DNA of 5,464 bases from Candidatus Cloacimonadota bacterium (lineage in GTDB: Bacteria > Cloacimonadota > Cloacimonadia > JGIOTU-2), in the NCBI GenBank assembly GCA_014384665.1, contig JACNFI010000098.1, forward strand, positions 1 through 5,464, in the 5' to 3' direction. Position 1 is the first letter of the stretch; the number at the start of each line of letters is the position of its first letter. The position numbers were made by a program, and so were the translations under genes. The notes under the pieces were generated by a model. That model did not search any database. It was not told the origin of the DNA and saw only the letters and a program-made list of their open reading frames with translations. Shown here piece after piece: positions 1 to 5,378 of the stretch.

Positions 1-24
1 GAATTTATGAAAGTAATAAAATGA
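1..24 (+). CDS. Possible 3' tail of an upstream gene (GxxExxY-like ending)
   Basis: An open frame entering from the left edge ends at TGA 22-24 and reads EFMKVIK. This resembles the C-terminus of the GxxExxY gene later in the window, which ends LEFERIIK at 3889-3912, and the DNA there is also similar. With only seven codons visible this is a weak assignment. It could be chance or the end of an unrelated gene. Confidence 0.25.
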   Translation, partial: EFMKVIK

Positions 25-64
25 ATAAATAACTAAAATCCTGAACAACTAACTACATAGAATT

Positions 65-71
65 AAGGAGG
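65..71 (+). promoter_or_regulatory. Ribosome binding site that decides the lipoprotein start
   Basis: AAGGAGG lies 5 bases before ATG 77 but only 2 bases before the in-frame TTG at 74. The spacing therefore favours the ATG as the real start. Confidence 0.8.
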
Positions 72-76
72 TTTTG

Positions 77-499
77 ATGAGAGTTTTAATTTTTTCTTTG
101 TTATCTTTGTTTATATTATCGTGTTCTTCAATTTTTTTATTAGATTCTAAAGATACAAAAGAAGGAAAATCAGCCGTTGTTCACATTTATTCACAAGACC
201 CTGATGATCAAATAGAATATGCAAAAAATTTATCCAGACAAGGAAAATATGAAAAAGCAGTTAAAATTTATTTAGATATCTATAATGATAAAGATGTTGA
301 ATCAGAATACCGAGAAGAAGCCTTATTTAATATTGGGTTAGTATATTCTAATGTTTTTAATTATAAAAAAGATTTTAAAAAAAGCATTTTCTATCTTAAA
401 AAATTGTTAGAAGAATTTCCTGAAACAAAATTTAGGGAGAAAGCAGAAATAAAAATTGAAAATATTAAAAGTATAGAAGAACAAAGAGCTAAGGAATAA
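77..499 (+). CDS. Small TPR-like lipoprotein, function unknown
   Basis: The 140-residue product begins with a short basic end and a hydrophobic stretch (residues 3-15). A plausible lipobox, FILSC, follows with the acceptor Cys at position 16. It should be exported, lipidated and anchored in a membrane, and Ser after the Cys would allow outer-membrane sorting by the usual rule. The mature part is charged and helical. Residues about 44-71 (QIEYAKNLSRQGKYEKAVKI region) look like a TPR hairpin, and residues 78-115 look like a second, longer one ending in LLEEFPETKF. That pattern is common in BamD/YbgF-type repeat proteins, but the protein is too short for BamD. ATG 77 is chosen over TTG 74 because of Shine-Dalgarno spacing. 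It precedes the acyl-CoA dehydrogenase gene by a repeat-filled gap, and a functional link to the ETF genes is not evident. Confidence 0.75.
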   Translation: MRVLIFSLLSLFILSCSSIFLLDSKDTKEGKSAVVHIYSQDPDDQIEYAKNLSRQGKYEKAVKIYLDIYNDKDVESEYREEALFNIGLVYSNVFNYKKDFKKSIFYLKKLLEEFPETKFREKAEIKIENIKSIEEQRAKE

Positions 500-541
500 A
501 TTACCTAAATACTTTAATATTTGTGATTTTATGATTTTTTC

Positions 542-567
542 ACTTACGAAGCTTTAGCGTAGTAAGT
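542..567. other. Imperfect hairpin in the lipoprotein-dehydrogenase gap
   Basis: ACTTAC (542-547) can pair with GTAAGT (562-567) around a 14-base interior. No U-run follows, so a classical terminator is not supported. It sits immediately before the octamer array and may mark the junction of a decayed cassette. Bases 504-511 upstream hold CCTAAATA, a single unit in the opposite orientation to the array. Confidence 0.35.
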
Positions 568-690
568 TAGGAATTTAGCATTTTAGGAATTTAGCATTTT
601 AGGAATTTAGTATTTTAGGAATTTAGTATTTTAGGAATTTAGCATTTTAGGAATTTAGTATTTTAGAAATTTAGTATTTTAGGAATTTAA
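567..690. repeat. 16-bp tandem array (TTAG octamers) before the dehydrogenase gene
   Basis: Seven full 16-bp units followed by a 12-base partial unit run without spacers. The unit is TTAGGAATTTAGCATT or TTAGGAATTTAGTATT, and the seventh has GA instead of GG. Each unit is two octamers of form TTAGNNNT. The period is not a multiple of three and TAG falls in the reading frames, so the array is non-coding. It stops just before the Shine-Dalgarno of the next gene. It has the same 16-bp architecture as the long array at 2280-2615, differing at the two bases after the first TTAG (GG-A versus TT-A or TC-A). Confidence 0.95.
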
Positions 691-696
691 AAAAGA

Positions 697-702
697 GAGG
701 AG
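697..702 (+). promoter_or_regulatory. Ribosome binding site of the acyl-CoA dehydrogenase gene
   Basis: GAGGAG sits 5 bases before ATG 708, directly after the end of the octamer array. Translation initiation of this gene is thus immediately next to the repeat. Confidence 0.8.
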
Positions 703-707
703 TCAAA

Positions 708-1850
708 ATGGACTTTGAATTAACAAACGACCAAAAAATGCTTCAAAAAGAAGTAAGGAACTTTGCAGAAACAGAGTTAGAACCTGTTGCTGCTGAGATT
801 GACAAATCAGGAGAATTTCCATGGGACAATATAAAGAAAATGGCAGAACTTGGCTTATTGGGAATTATTGTTCCAGAAAAATACGGTGGTGCAGAATTTG
901 ATTTTGTCTCATTGGCAATTGCCATTGAGGAAATCTCACGAGTTTGTGCTACGACAGGCGTTATCGTGGCTGTTAATAATTCACTTGCATCTTATCCAAT
1001 TATGCAATTCGGAAGTGAGGAGCAGAAAAAAAAATATCTTCCACTTCTTTCATCAGCAGAAAAATTAGGTGCAATCGGTATTACTGAACCTAATGCTGGT
1101 TCTGATGTTGCTGCAATGGAAACAACAGCCAAACTTGAAGGTGACTATTACATCTTGAATGGAACGAAAAGATTCATCACAAATGCAGGTGAAGCGGGTA
1201 TCTTTGTTGTTTTTGCCTATACCAACAAAGAACTTGGCTACAAAGGAATGAGTGTTTTTATCGTGGAGCGCGACACGCCTGGTTTCTCACTTGGCAAACA
1301 CGAGGATTTGATGGGAATTCGTGCGACTGCGAATTGTGAACTCATATTTGAAGATTGTAAGATTCCCAAAGAAAATCTTCTCGGTCAAGAAGGTCAGGGA
1401 TTCAAAATTTGTATGAATACTCTTGATGTCTCACGAATTGATATCGGTGCACAGGCAGTTGGAATTGCTCAAGGTGCATTGGATGAATCAATAAAATATT
1501 CAAAAGAACGAAAGGCATTTGGAAAACCTATCTGTAAACTTGAAATGATTCAAGATATGCTTGCTGAGATGGCAACGAAAATTCAGGCAGCAAGATTACT
1601 CGTCTATTACGCTGGATATTGCAAAGATAAAGGAATGACGCGATTTTCAAAAGAATCTGCAATGTCAAAATATTATGCATCAAAGATTGCAGTTGATGTC
1701 ACTCGTGAAGCTGTTCAAATTCACGGTGGATATGGATACACAAAGGACTATCCAGTAGAACGATTTTATCGGGATGCTAAAATTTTGGAATTATATGAAG
1801 GCACATCTGAAATTCAAAAAGTAGTTATTGCAAGAGAACTTATAAAATAA
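708..1850 (+). CDS. Acyl-CoA dehydrogenase (short-chain / butyryl-CoA type)
   Basis: This FAD flavoenzyme family catalyses alpha,beta-dehydrogenation of acyl-CoA thioesters and passes electrons to ETF. The 380-residue length is typical of the short-chain class. The N-terminal helical domain covers about 1-115. The middle beta domain carries the family signature GITEPNAGSDVAA (124-136), and the C-terminal helical domain covers about 230-380. Visible functional sites are RKAFGKP (268-274, FAD/dimer contact), QIHGGYGYTKDYPVERFYRD (337-356, second signature), and the catalytic base Glu364 in LYEGTSEIQ, the position used by medium- and short-chain members. The family is clear but the substrate is not: butyryl-, branched- or glutaryl-type enzymes are all possible. 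It lies upstream of etfB and etfA, its expected electron acceptor, separated by a repeat and pseudogene insertion. No lesions are seen. Confidence 0.95.
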   Translation: MDFELTNDQKMLQKEVRNFAETELEPVAAEIDKSGEFPWDNIKKMAELGLLGIIVPEKYGGAEFDFVSLAIAIEEISRVCATTGVIVAVNNSLASYPIMQFGSEEQKKKYLPLLSSAEKLGAIGITEPNAGSDVAAMETTAKLEGDYYILNGTKRFITNAGEAGIFVVFAYTNKELGYKGMSVFIVERDTPGFSLGKHEDLMGIRATANCELIFEDCKIPKENLLGQEGQGFKICMNTLDVSRIDIGAQAVGIAQGALDESIKYSKERKAFGKPICKLEMIQDMLAEMATKIQAARLLVYYAGYCKDKGMTRFSKESAMSKYYASKIAVDVTREAVQIHGGYGYTKDYPVERFYRDAKILELYEGTSEIQKVVIARELIK

Positions 1851-1854
1851 AATA

Positions 1855-1887
1855 CCTAAAAACCTAAATGCCTAAAATACCTAAATG
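1855..1887. repeat. Short inverted-orientation octamer array (left arm of cassette 2)
   Basis: Four tandem units beginning CCTAA start 5 bases after the dehydrogenase stop codon: CCTAAAAA, CCTAAATG, CCTAAAATA and CCTAAATG. Read on the other strand these are TTAGG-type octamers, like those in the arrays at 567-690 and 2280-2615. The array is therefore inverted relative to the long array beyond the adjacent pseudogene. The two could pair as imperfect arms around it. Confidence 0.8.
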
Positions 1888-1893
1888 CGGAAA

Positions 1894-2277
1894 ATGAGTA
1901 AGAAATTAGAAAAAAAATTTAGTGTTAGTAATGAATAAAAAGAAAGAAACTAAAATTTGCCCTGAGGATCTTAGAACTTGGTTCAATATTACCTAATACT
2001 TAAGAAGGAAGGCTGATCAGAAGGCAACTATGTAAATCTGGAACATCAGTTGGAGTCTCGAAATATATCGGGAAAGAAGCAGATGGTTCACTTACTTTGA
2101 ATGATTTCATCTATAAAATAGATATTGCCTTTAAGGAATGCAAGGAAACAAGGTTTTGGTTAAGAATAGTAATTGATAGAATATTATTGAAAAAAAGAAG
2201 CGGTTCTTACTCATCTTAATGAATGTGCGGAACTTATAAAAATTCTATCAACGATTATATACAAATGCTTGCATTAA
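1894..2277 (+). pseudogene. Decayed four-helix-bundle (23S rRNA IVP-like) protein gene
   Basis: No intact ORF exists here, but conceptual translation across three lesions gives a recognisable four-helix-bundle protein. Frame 1950-2000 reads LKFALRILELGSILPNT. TAA 2001-2003 then interrupts, and the same frame continues EGRLIRRQLCKSGTSVG (2004-2054) and LNDFIYKIDIAFKECKETRF, then WLRIV. It stops at TAA 2217-2219. The conserved C-terminus continues one frame over as HLNECAELIKILSTIIYK, ending at TAA 2275-2277, so a frameshift lies near 2190-2203. A third shift, near 1945-1955, separates the body from the possible starts at ATG 1894 or ATG 1931. The pattern of F-A-L-R-I, RQL--SGTSVG, DFI-K and KE--ET--WL is that of the four-helix-bundle family near PF05635/TIGR02436. 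It is a different subtype from the intact gene at 5016-5378. It lies between inverted octamer arrays. Confidence 0.8.
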
Positions 2278-2279
2278 TT

Positions 2280-2615
2280 TTAGTTATTTAGCATTTTAGT
2301 TATTTAGCATTTTAGTTATTTAGCATTTTAGTTATTTAGCATTTTAGTTATTTAGCATTTTAGTTATTTAGCATTTTAGTTATTTAGCATTTTAGTCATT
2401 TAGCATTTTAGTCATTTAGAATTTTAGTCATTTAGAATTTTAGTTATTTAGAATTTTAGTTATTTAGAATTTTAGTCATTTAGAATTTTAGTTATTTAGC
2501 ATTTTAGTTATTTAGCATTTTAGTCATTTAGCATTTTAGTCATTTAGAATTTTAGTCATTTAGAATTTTAGTTATTTAGAATTTTAGTTATTTAGAATTT
2601 TAGTTATTTTAAATT
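2280..2615. repeat. 336-bp octamer/16-mer tandem array (right arm of cassette 2)
   Basis: Twenty perfect-length 16-bp units and one degenerate final unit run without spacers. The unit is TTAG(TT or TC)ATTTAG(C or A)ATT, that is two TTAG octamers. Only two sites vary, giving four unit types. Units 6-12 (2360-2471) are repeated exactly as units 14-20 (2488-2599), offset 128 bp, so the array grew partly by duplicating an eight-unit block. Stops occur in all frames by design of the unit, so it is non-coding. It starts 3 bases after the last stop of the pseudogene and ends 2 bases before the etfB Shine-Dalgarno. Confidence 0.97.
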
Positions 2616-2617
2616 AA

Positions 2618-2623
2618 AAGGAG
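2618..2623 (+). promoter_or_regulatory. Ribosome binding site of etfB
   Basis: AAGGAG lies 7 bases before ATG 2631, just outside the 3' edge of the long tandem array. Confidence 0.8.
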
Positions 2624-2630
2624 TTTTACA

Positions 2631-3398
2631 ATGAATATTATCGTTTGCATTAAAAGAGTTCCGCAAACAGCAGAAGCAGAAGTGAGAGTTGATTCTTCCG
2701 GAAAGGACATTGAAAAAGACCGTCTGACTTTTGATACGAATGAATCAGATACTTATGCCTTGGAAGAAGCTGTTTTACAGAAGGAAAAATTTGGCGGTTC
2801 AATAACTGTTATTACAGTTGGAGATGAAGATTCCGAAGAAACTCTTCGCATTGCTCTTGCCAAAGGTGCGGATGAGGCAATCAGAATAAAGGCAGAAAAT
2901 TTTGATGAACTTGATGGTTTCAAAACTGCTCAAATTCTGCAATCTATCATTAAAAATATGGACTATGATGCTATTTTCACAGGTTGTATGGCAACTGATG
3001 ATGCGTATTCTCAAATTGGTCCAACACTTGCGGAATTGCTTGGCATCCCTCATGCATCGTTGGTAACAAAGATTGAGATAAACGATGATATTGCTCAAAC
3101 TCATCGTGAGTTAGAAGGTGGTTTACTTGAGCATCTTGAAATAAAATTGCCTGCTTTATTTACAATTCAGACCGGTATCAATGTCCCGCGTTATGCTTCA
3201 CTAATTGCTATCCGAAGAGCAGCAAGGAAAGAACTTAAACATATAGGGGCTGATGAATTAGCAAAAGATGGGCTGAATTCAAACTCATTTATTGAAGAAT
3301 TGTTCCACCCACCGATTACAAAAATTGCTGAGATACTTACAGGAAGCCCAGATGAAACATCCCAAAAACTTGCTGAAATAATCAAAGAAAAAATTTAA
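2631..3398 (+). CDS. etfB: Electron transfer flavoprotein beta subunit
   Basis: EtfB pairs with EtfA in the cytoplasmic electron carrier that accepts electrons from acyl-CoA dehydrogenases. It binds AMP, or a second FAD in bifurcating ETFs. At 255 residues it has the usual length. Family landmarks are CIKRVP (6-11), NESDTYALEEA (37-47), ALAKGADEAI (75-84), the TGCMATDDAYSQIGPTLAEL stretch followed by LGIP (117-140), and the EtfB signature HRELEGG with LPALFTIQTGINVPRY (158-188). The segment canonically written as G-x-x-A-x-D-x-D-T is TGCMATDDAYSQ here, a modest deviation. Whether it belongs to the bifurcating class cannot be decided by eye. It is followed by etfA, but a GxxExxY cassette of about 550 bp separates the two subunit genes, which are normally adjacent. 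The acyl-CoA dehydrogenase gene lies upstream. Confidence 0.95.
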   Translation: MNIIVCIKRVPQTAEAEVRVDSSGKDIEKDRLTFDTNESDTYALEEAVLQKEKFGGSITVITVGDEDSEETLRIALAKGADEAIRIKAENFDELDGFKTAQILQSIIKNMDYDAIFTGCMATDDAYSQIGPTLAELLGIPHASLVTKIEINDDIAQTHRELEGGLLEHLEIKLPALFTIQTGINVPRYASLIAIRRAARKELKHIGADELAKDGLNSNSFIEELFHPPITKIAEILTGSPDETSQKLAEIIKEKI

Positions 3399-3404
3399 AT
3401 GCTG

Positions 3405-3437
3405 AACCACTAATCTACACAAATGAACACTAATAAA
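3405..3437. repeat. Left inverted arm of GxxExxY cassette (10-bp units)
   Basis: These 33 bases match the reverse complement of 3918-3950 at 28 of 33 positions, with the innermost 12 (AACACTAATAAA) perfect. The arm reads as 10-bp units AACCACTAAT, CTACACAAAT and GAACACTAAT. The start codon ATG 3423-3425 and the first five codons of the GxxExxY gene lie inside it. It begins 7 bases after the etfB stop. Confidence 0.85.
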
Positions 3438-3912
3438 AAATTATTGTATAAAGATTTATCGTATAAAATTGTTGGATTAGCTATGGAAGTTTACAATAAA
3501 CTTGGTCCCGGATTTTTAGAAAAAGTTCACCCCGTTAAGTAGGATGCATGTAAGGTATCCACCAGCTGAGGTATTAAAGGAAAGGAAGGAATTAGTGAAT
3601 ATTAATCTACATCCAATAATGTTACTTAACGGGGTAAATGAAAATGGATTAATGTTACTTCTTCGCAAAAACGGGATAAAAGCAGAACAACAATTTCCCA
3701 TAAATGTGTATTTAGATGGAGAAATTATTGGTAATTATTTTGCTGATATTTTTGTAGAGAATAAAATTATCTTGGAACTTAAAACTGTAAAAGAGATTAC
3801 AAGTATTCATAGAGCTCAGGTTATTAATTATTTGAAAGCGACTGGAGTAAGACTCGCAATTGTTCTTAATTTTGGAAAAGAAGAACTCGAATTTGAAAGA
3901 ATTATAAAATGA
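3423..3912 (+). pseudogene. GxxExxY family gene (PD-(D/E)xK nuclease-like), disrupted by an insertion
   Basis: The 5' part from ATG 3423 reads MNTNKKLLYKDLSYKIVGLA, then MEVYNKLGPGFLEKVH, and reaches TAG 3540-3542. The 3' part, open from 3544 and one frame over, resumes the family sequence at ENGLMLLLRKNG (3640 on). It runs through NYFADIFVENKIILELK to LEFERIIK, with TGA at 3910-3912. Joining them across about 109 inserted bases restores one GxxExxY protein (PF13366/TIGR04256). The namesake motif is GFLEKV(H), with His where Tyr is usual. PD-(D/E)xK-type residues are D and E-L-K in ADIFVENKIILELK, and HRAQVINYL is the conserved distal motif. The family is abundant in some uncultured bacteria and its role is unproven. 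The insertion falls at the last codon of the GxxExxY motif. ATG 3544 lies in inserted DNA and is unlikely to be an authentic start. The distal half has no further lesion, which suggests recent disruption. Confidence 0.88.
3530..3634. mobile_element. MITE-like 105-bp element with 12-bp terminal inverted repeats
   Basis: CCCCGTTAAGTA (3530-3541) and its exact reverse complement TACTTAACGGGG (3623-3634) bound 105 bases with no meaningful ORF. Allowing one mismatch, the inverted repeat extends outward to about 15 of 16 positions. It splits a GxxExxY gene whose two halves are otherwise collinear, and the net insertion needed to restore the frame is 109 bases. The extra 4 bases could be a target duplication plus later change, but no clean duplication is visible (left flank GTTCA, right flank TAAATGAA). 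The size, inverted ends and lack of a transposase fit a non-autonomous miniature transposon. The parent transposase family is unknown. Confidence 0.75.
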
Positions 3913-3917
3913 TATAC

Positions 3918-3950
3918 TTTATTAGTGTTTATTCGTGTCTATTCGTGGTT
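3918..3950. repeat. Right inverted arm of GxxExxY cassette (10-bp units)
   Basis: Three tandem 10-bp units, ATTAGTGTTT, ATTCGTGTCT and ATTCGTGGTT, occupy 3921-3950. With 3918-3920 they form the inverted partner of 3405-3437 (28 of 33 matches). The arm starts 6 bases after the GxxExxY stop and ends 23 bases before the etfA start codon. Confidence 0.85.
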
Positions 3951-3964
3951 AAATAAATATTTTT

Positions 3965-3970
3965 GGAGGA
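3965..3970 (+). promoter_or_regulatory. Ribosome binding site of etfA
   Basis: GGAGGA precedes ATG 3974 by 3 bases (4 from the GGAGG core). This is a strong but tightly spaced site. Confidence 0.7.
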
Positions 3971-3973
3971 AAT

Positions 3974-4948
3974 ATGAACGATATATTTGTGCTCATCGAG
4001 CATAGACAAGGCGTAATTCGCGATATCACTTTTGAATTGCTTGCTTGCGGAAGAGATTTAGCAAATAAAAATAATGCAAAACTTACAGCAGTTATTTTAG
4101 CAGATAATTTTGAAAAAATAATTGATAAAATAAAAACACAAGCACATAAAATAATCGCAGTTGAAAATCCTATTTTCAAAGAATTTAATGCAGAATCGTA
4201 TCAAATTGCACTTGTAGAGATTATCAAAAAAGAAAATCCTTTTCTCACGCTGATTGGACATACTGCTTTTGGAATGGACCTTTGCTCATCTCTTGCCACT
4301 GAATTAAAGCTTCCGTTCACAACCGATTGTCTTGATATAAAAATTGATGATGAAAAGTTGTCTGTAACAAGGCAAATGTATGATGGAAAGCTTAATTCAA
4401 AAGTTGTATTAAAAGAAAGTCCATCATACATGCTCACTTTACGAGCAGGTTGTTTTCCTGCCGAAGATAGCAGTTTGGATGCTGAAATTGAAAAAATTGA
4501 TTCGCCTATCTCTGTTGAACCCGATTATCGCAAATTTATTGAATACATAGAAATTGTTGCAGGAGAAGTTGATATTACGCAATCTGATATAGTTATTGGA
4601 GTCGGCAGGGGAATCAAAGAGAAGGATAATCTACCAATGATTGAAGAATTCGCAGATGCCATTGGTGGCGTCGTGGGTTGCTCTCGTCCAATCGTTGATG
4701 CTGAATGGCTACCAAAAGACAGACAGATTGGTTCTTCAGGCAAGACAATTAAACCAAAACTTTACATCGCATTAGGTATTTCCGGTGCTTTTCAGCATAT
4801 TATGGGTATGAAAACAGCAGATACAATTATTGCAATCAATAAAGACCCAAATGCTCCAATTTTCAATGAAGCGGATTATGGAATTGTGGATGACCTTTTC
4901 AAAATTATACCTGTTTTGAAGAATAAGATTTTGGAGATGAAAGCGTGA
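3974..4948 (+). CDS. etfA: Electron transfer flavoprotein alpha subunit
   Basis: EtfA carries the FAD that takes part in electron transfer from the acyl-CoA dehydrogenase. At 324 residues it has the standard form, without the N-terminal ferredoxin domain found in some relatives. The N-terminal nucleotide-binding-like domain covers about 1-185 (for example LTLIGHTAFGMDLCSSLATE at 91-110). The C-terminal FAD domain covers about 195-324: VIGVGRGI (207-214), GCSRPIVDAEWLPKDRQIG (235-253), SSGKTIKPKLYIALGISGAF with QH (254-275), and IIAINKDPNAPIFNEADYGI (285-304) followed by VDDLF. This is the classic EtfA signature with its FAD-binding Arg, Ser, Gln-His and Asn-Lys positions intact. Its partner etfB lies upstream across the GxxExxY cassette. 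Downstream are an IVP-like cassette and then a probable HdrA-like gene. Confidence 0.96.
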   Translation: MNDIFVLIEHRQGVIRDITFELLACGRDLANKNNAKLTAVILADNFEKIIDKIKTQAHKIIAVENPIFKEFNAESYQIALVEIIKKENPFLTLIGHTAFGMDLCSSLATELKLPFTTDCLDIKIDDEKLSVTRQMYDGKLNSKVVLKESPSYMLTLRAGCFPAEDSSLDAEIEKIDSPISVEPDYRKFIEYIEIVAGEVDITQSDIVIGVGRGIKEKDNLPMIEEFADAIGGVVGCSRPIVDAEWLPKDRQIGSSGKTIKPKLYIALGISGAFQHIMGMKTADTIIAINKDPNAPIFNEADYGIVDDLFKIIPVLKNKILEMKA

Positions 4949-4956
4949 GTGAAATA

Positions 4957-5012
4957 GGGTCAAGGGTCAAGGGGCAAGGGGCAAGGGTCAAGGGGCAAGG
5001 GATAAGGAGTAA
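4957..5012. repeat. Left heptamer array of the four-helix-bundle cassette
   Basis: Eight tandem 7-bp units start 9 bases after the etfA stop: GGGTCAA twice, GGGGCAA twice, GGGTCAA, GGGGCAA, GGGATAA and GGAGTAA. The first 45 bases match the reverse complement of 5379-5423 at 44 positions, including the order of the unit variants at the outer end. The last units are diverged, and AAGGAG (5004-5009), 6 bases before TTG 5016, serves as the Shine-Dalgarno site of the enclosed gene. Seven runs of three or four G separated by three or four bases also fit the intramolecular G-quadruplex pattern. Confidence 0.95.
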
Positions 5013-5015
5013 GTT

Positions 5016-5378
5016 TTGAGAAATGTAAAGGGATTTAAGAAATTGATTGTTTGGCAAAGGGCTTATGAACTGGTTTTGGATGTTTATCAAATTGCCAAAA
5101 CTTTCCCAAAAGAAGAAAAATTTGGATTATCTTCACAAACGCAAAGAGCAGCTATTTCTGTCCCAGCAAACATTGCCGAAGGGTATGAAAGAAATCATAG
5201 AAAAGAATATTTACAGTTTTTGTATATTTCAAAAGGCTCATTAGGTGAAGTTGAAACATATCTTCTCCTGGCAAGAGATTTAGATTATATATCAGAAAAT
5301 AATTATCAAAAGATAGAAGAAAAAAGAAAAGAAACTGCACGATTGTTAAATGGGCTCATCAAATCCCTAAAATCATGA
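5016..5378 (+). CDS. Four-helix-bundle protein (23S rRNA intervening-sequence-protein family)
   Basis: The 120-residue product has the full family length and pattern: LIVWQRAYELVLDVYQIAKT (10-29), FPKEEKFGLSSQTQRAAISV followed by PANIAEGYER (30-59), KEYLQFLYISKGSLGEVETY (63-82) and a C-terminal helix EKRKETARLLNGLIKSLKS. It matches the S23/IVP family (PF05635, TIGR02436). That family was first seen as an ORF inside intervening sequences of 23S rRNA genes and is related to the Avd accessory protein of diversity-generating retroelements. The molecular role is unknown; RNA or nucleic-acid binding is often suggested. TTG 5016 is chosen because family members begin just before the K-LIVWQ segment and AAGGAG lies 6 bases upstream. 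It stands between EtfA and a probable redox gene, yet is enclosed by near-perfect inverted heptamer arrays. This makes it a probable cassette passenger rather than an operon member. The stop codon TGA forms part of the right array. Confidence 0.93.
   Translation: MRNVKGFKKLIVWQRAYELVLDVYQIAKTFPKEEKFGLSSQTQRAAISVPANIAEGYERNHRKEYLQFLYISKGSLGEVETYLLLARDLDYISENNYQKIEEKRKETARLLNGLIKSLKS

Noticed and set aside
74..76. TTG start for the lipoprotein gene
   Set aside because: It is only 2 bases from the AAGGAGG site, whereas ATG 77 has normal spacing.
567..690. Telomere-like TTAGG repeats
   Set aside because: The TTAG motif recurs every 8 bp in an AT-rich unit inside an operon with genes on both sides. 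Nothing suggests a replicon end.
850..1068. Open frame of 72 residues inside the dehydrogenase gene
   Set aside because: It lies fully within the conserved acyl-CoA dehydrogenase in another frame, with no family resemblance. The minus-strand frame at 743-925 is rejected for the same reason.
2280..2615. Possible CRISPR array
   Set aside because: The 16-bp units are contiguous with no unique spacers, and no cas gene is present. It is a simple tandem array. The same applies to 567-690.
2799..3104. Minus-strand frame of 101 residues opposite etfB
   Set aside because: It is a shadow of the strongly conserved EtfB coding sequence and has no convincing start site. Minus-strand frames opposite etfA (3949-4179, 4201-4437, 4525-4743) are likewise shadows.
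3544..3912. An intact 122-residue gene starting at ATG 3544
   Set aside because: The first 32 residues are encoded within or at the edge of the inserted 105-bp element and do not belong to the GxxExxY family. The true 5' end of the gene lies at 3423 in another frame.
4905..5090. Minus-strand frame across the left heptamer array
   Set aside because: Its repetitive Pro-Leu-Thr-rich product is only a translation of the 7-bp repeat and includes the reverse of two real genes.
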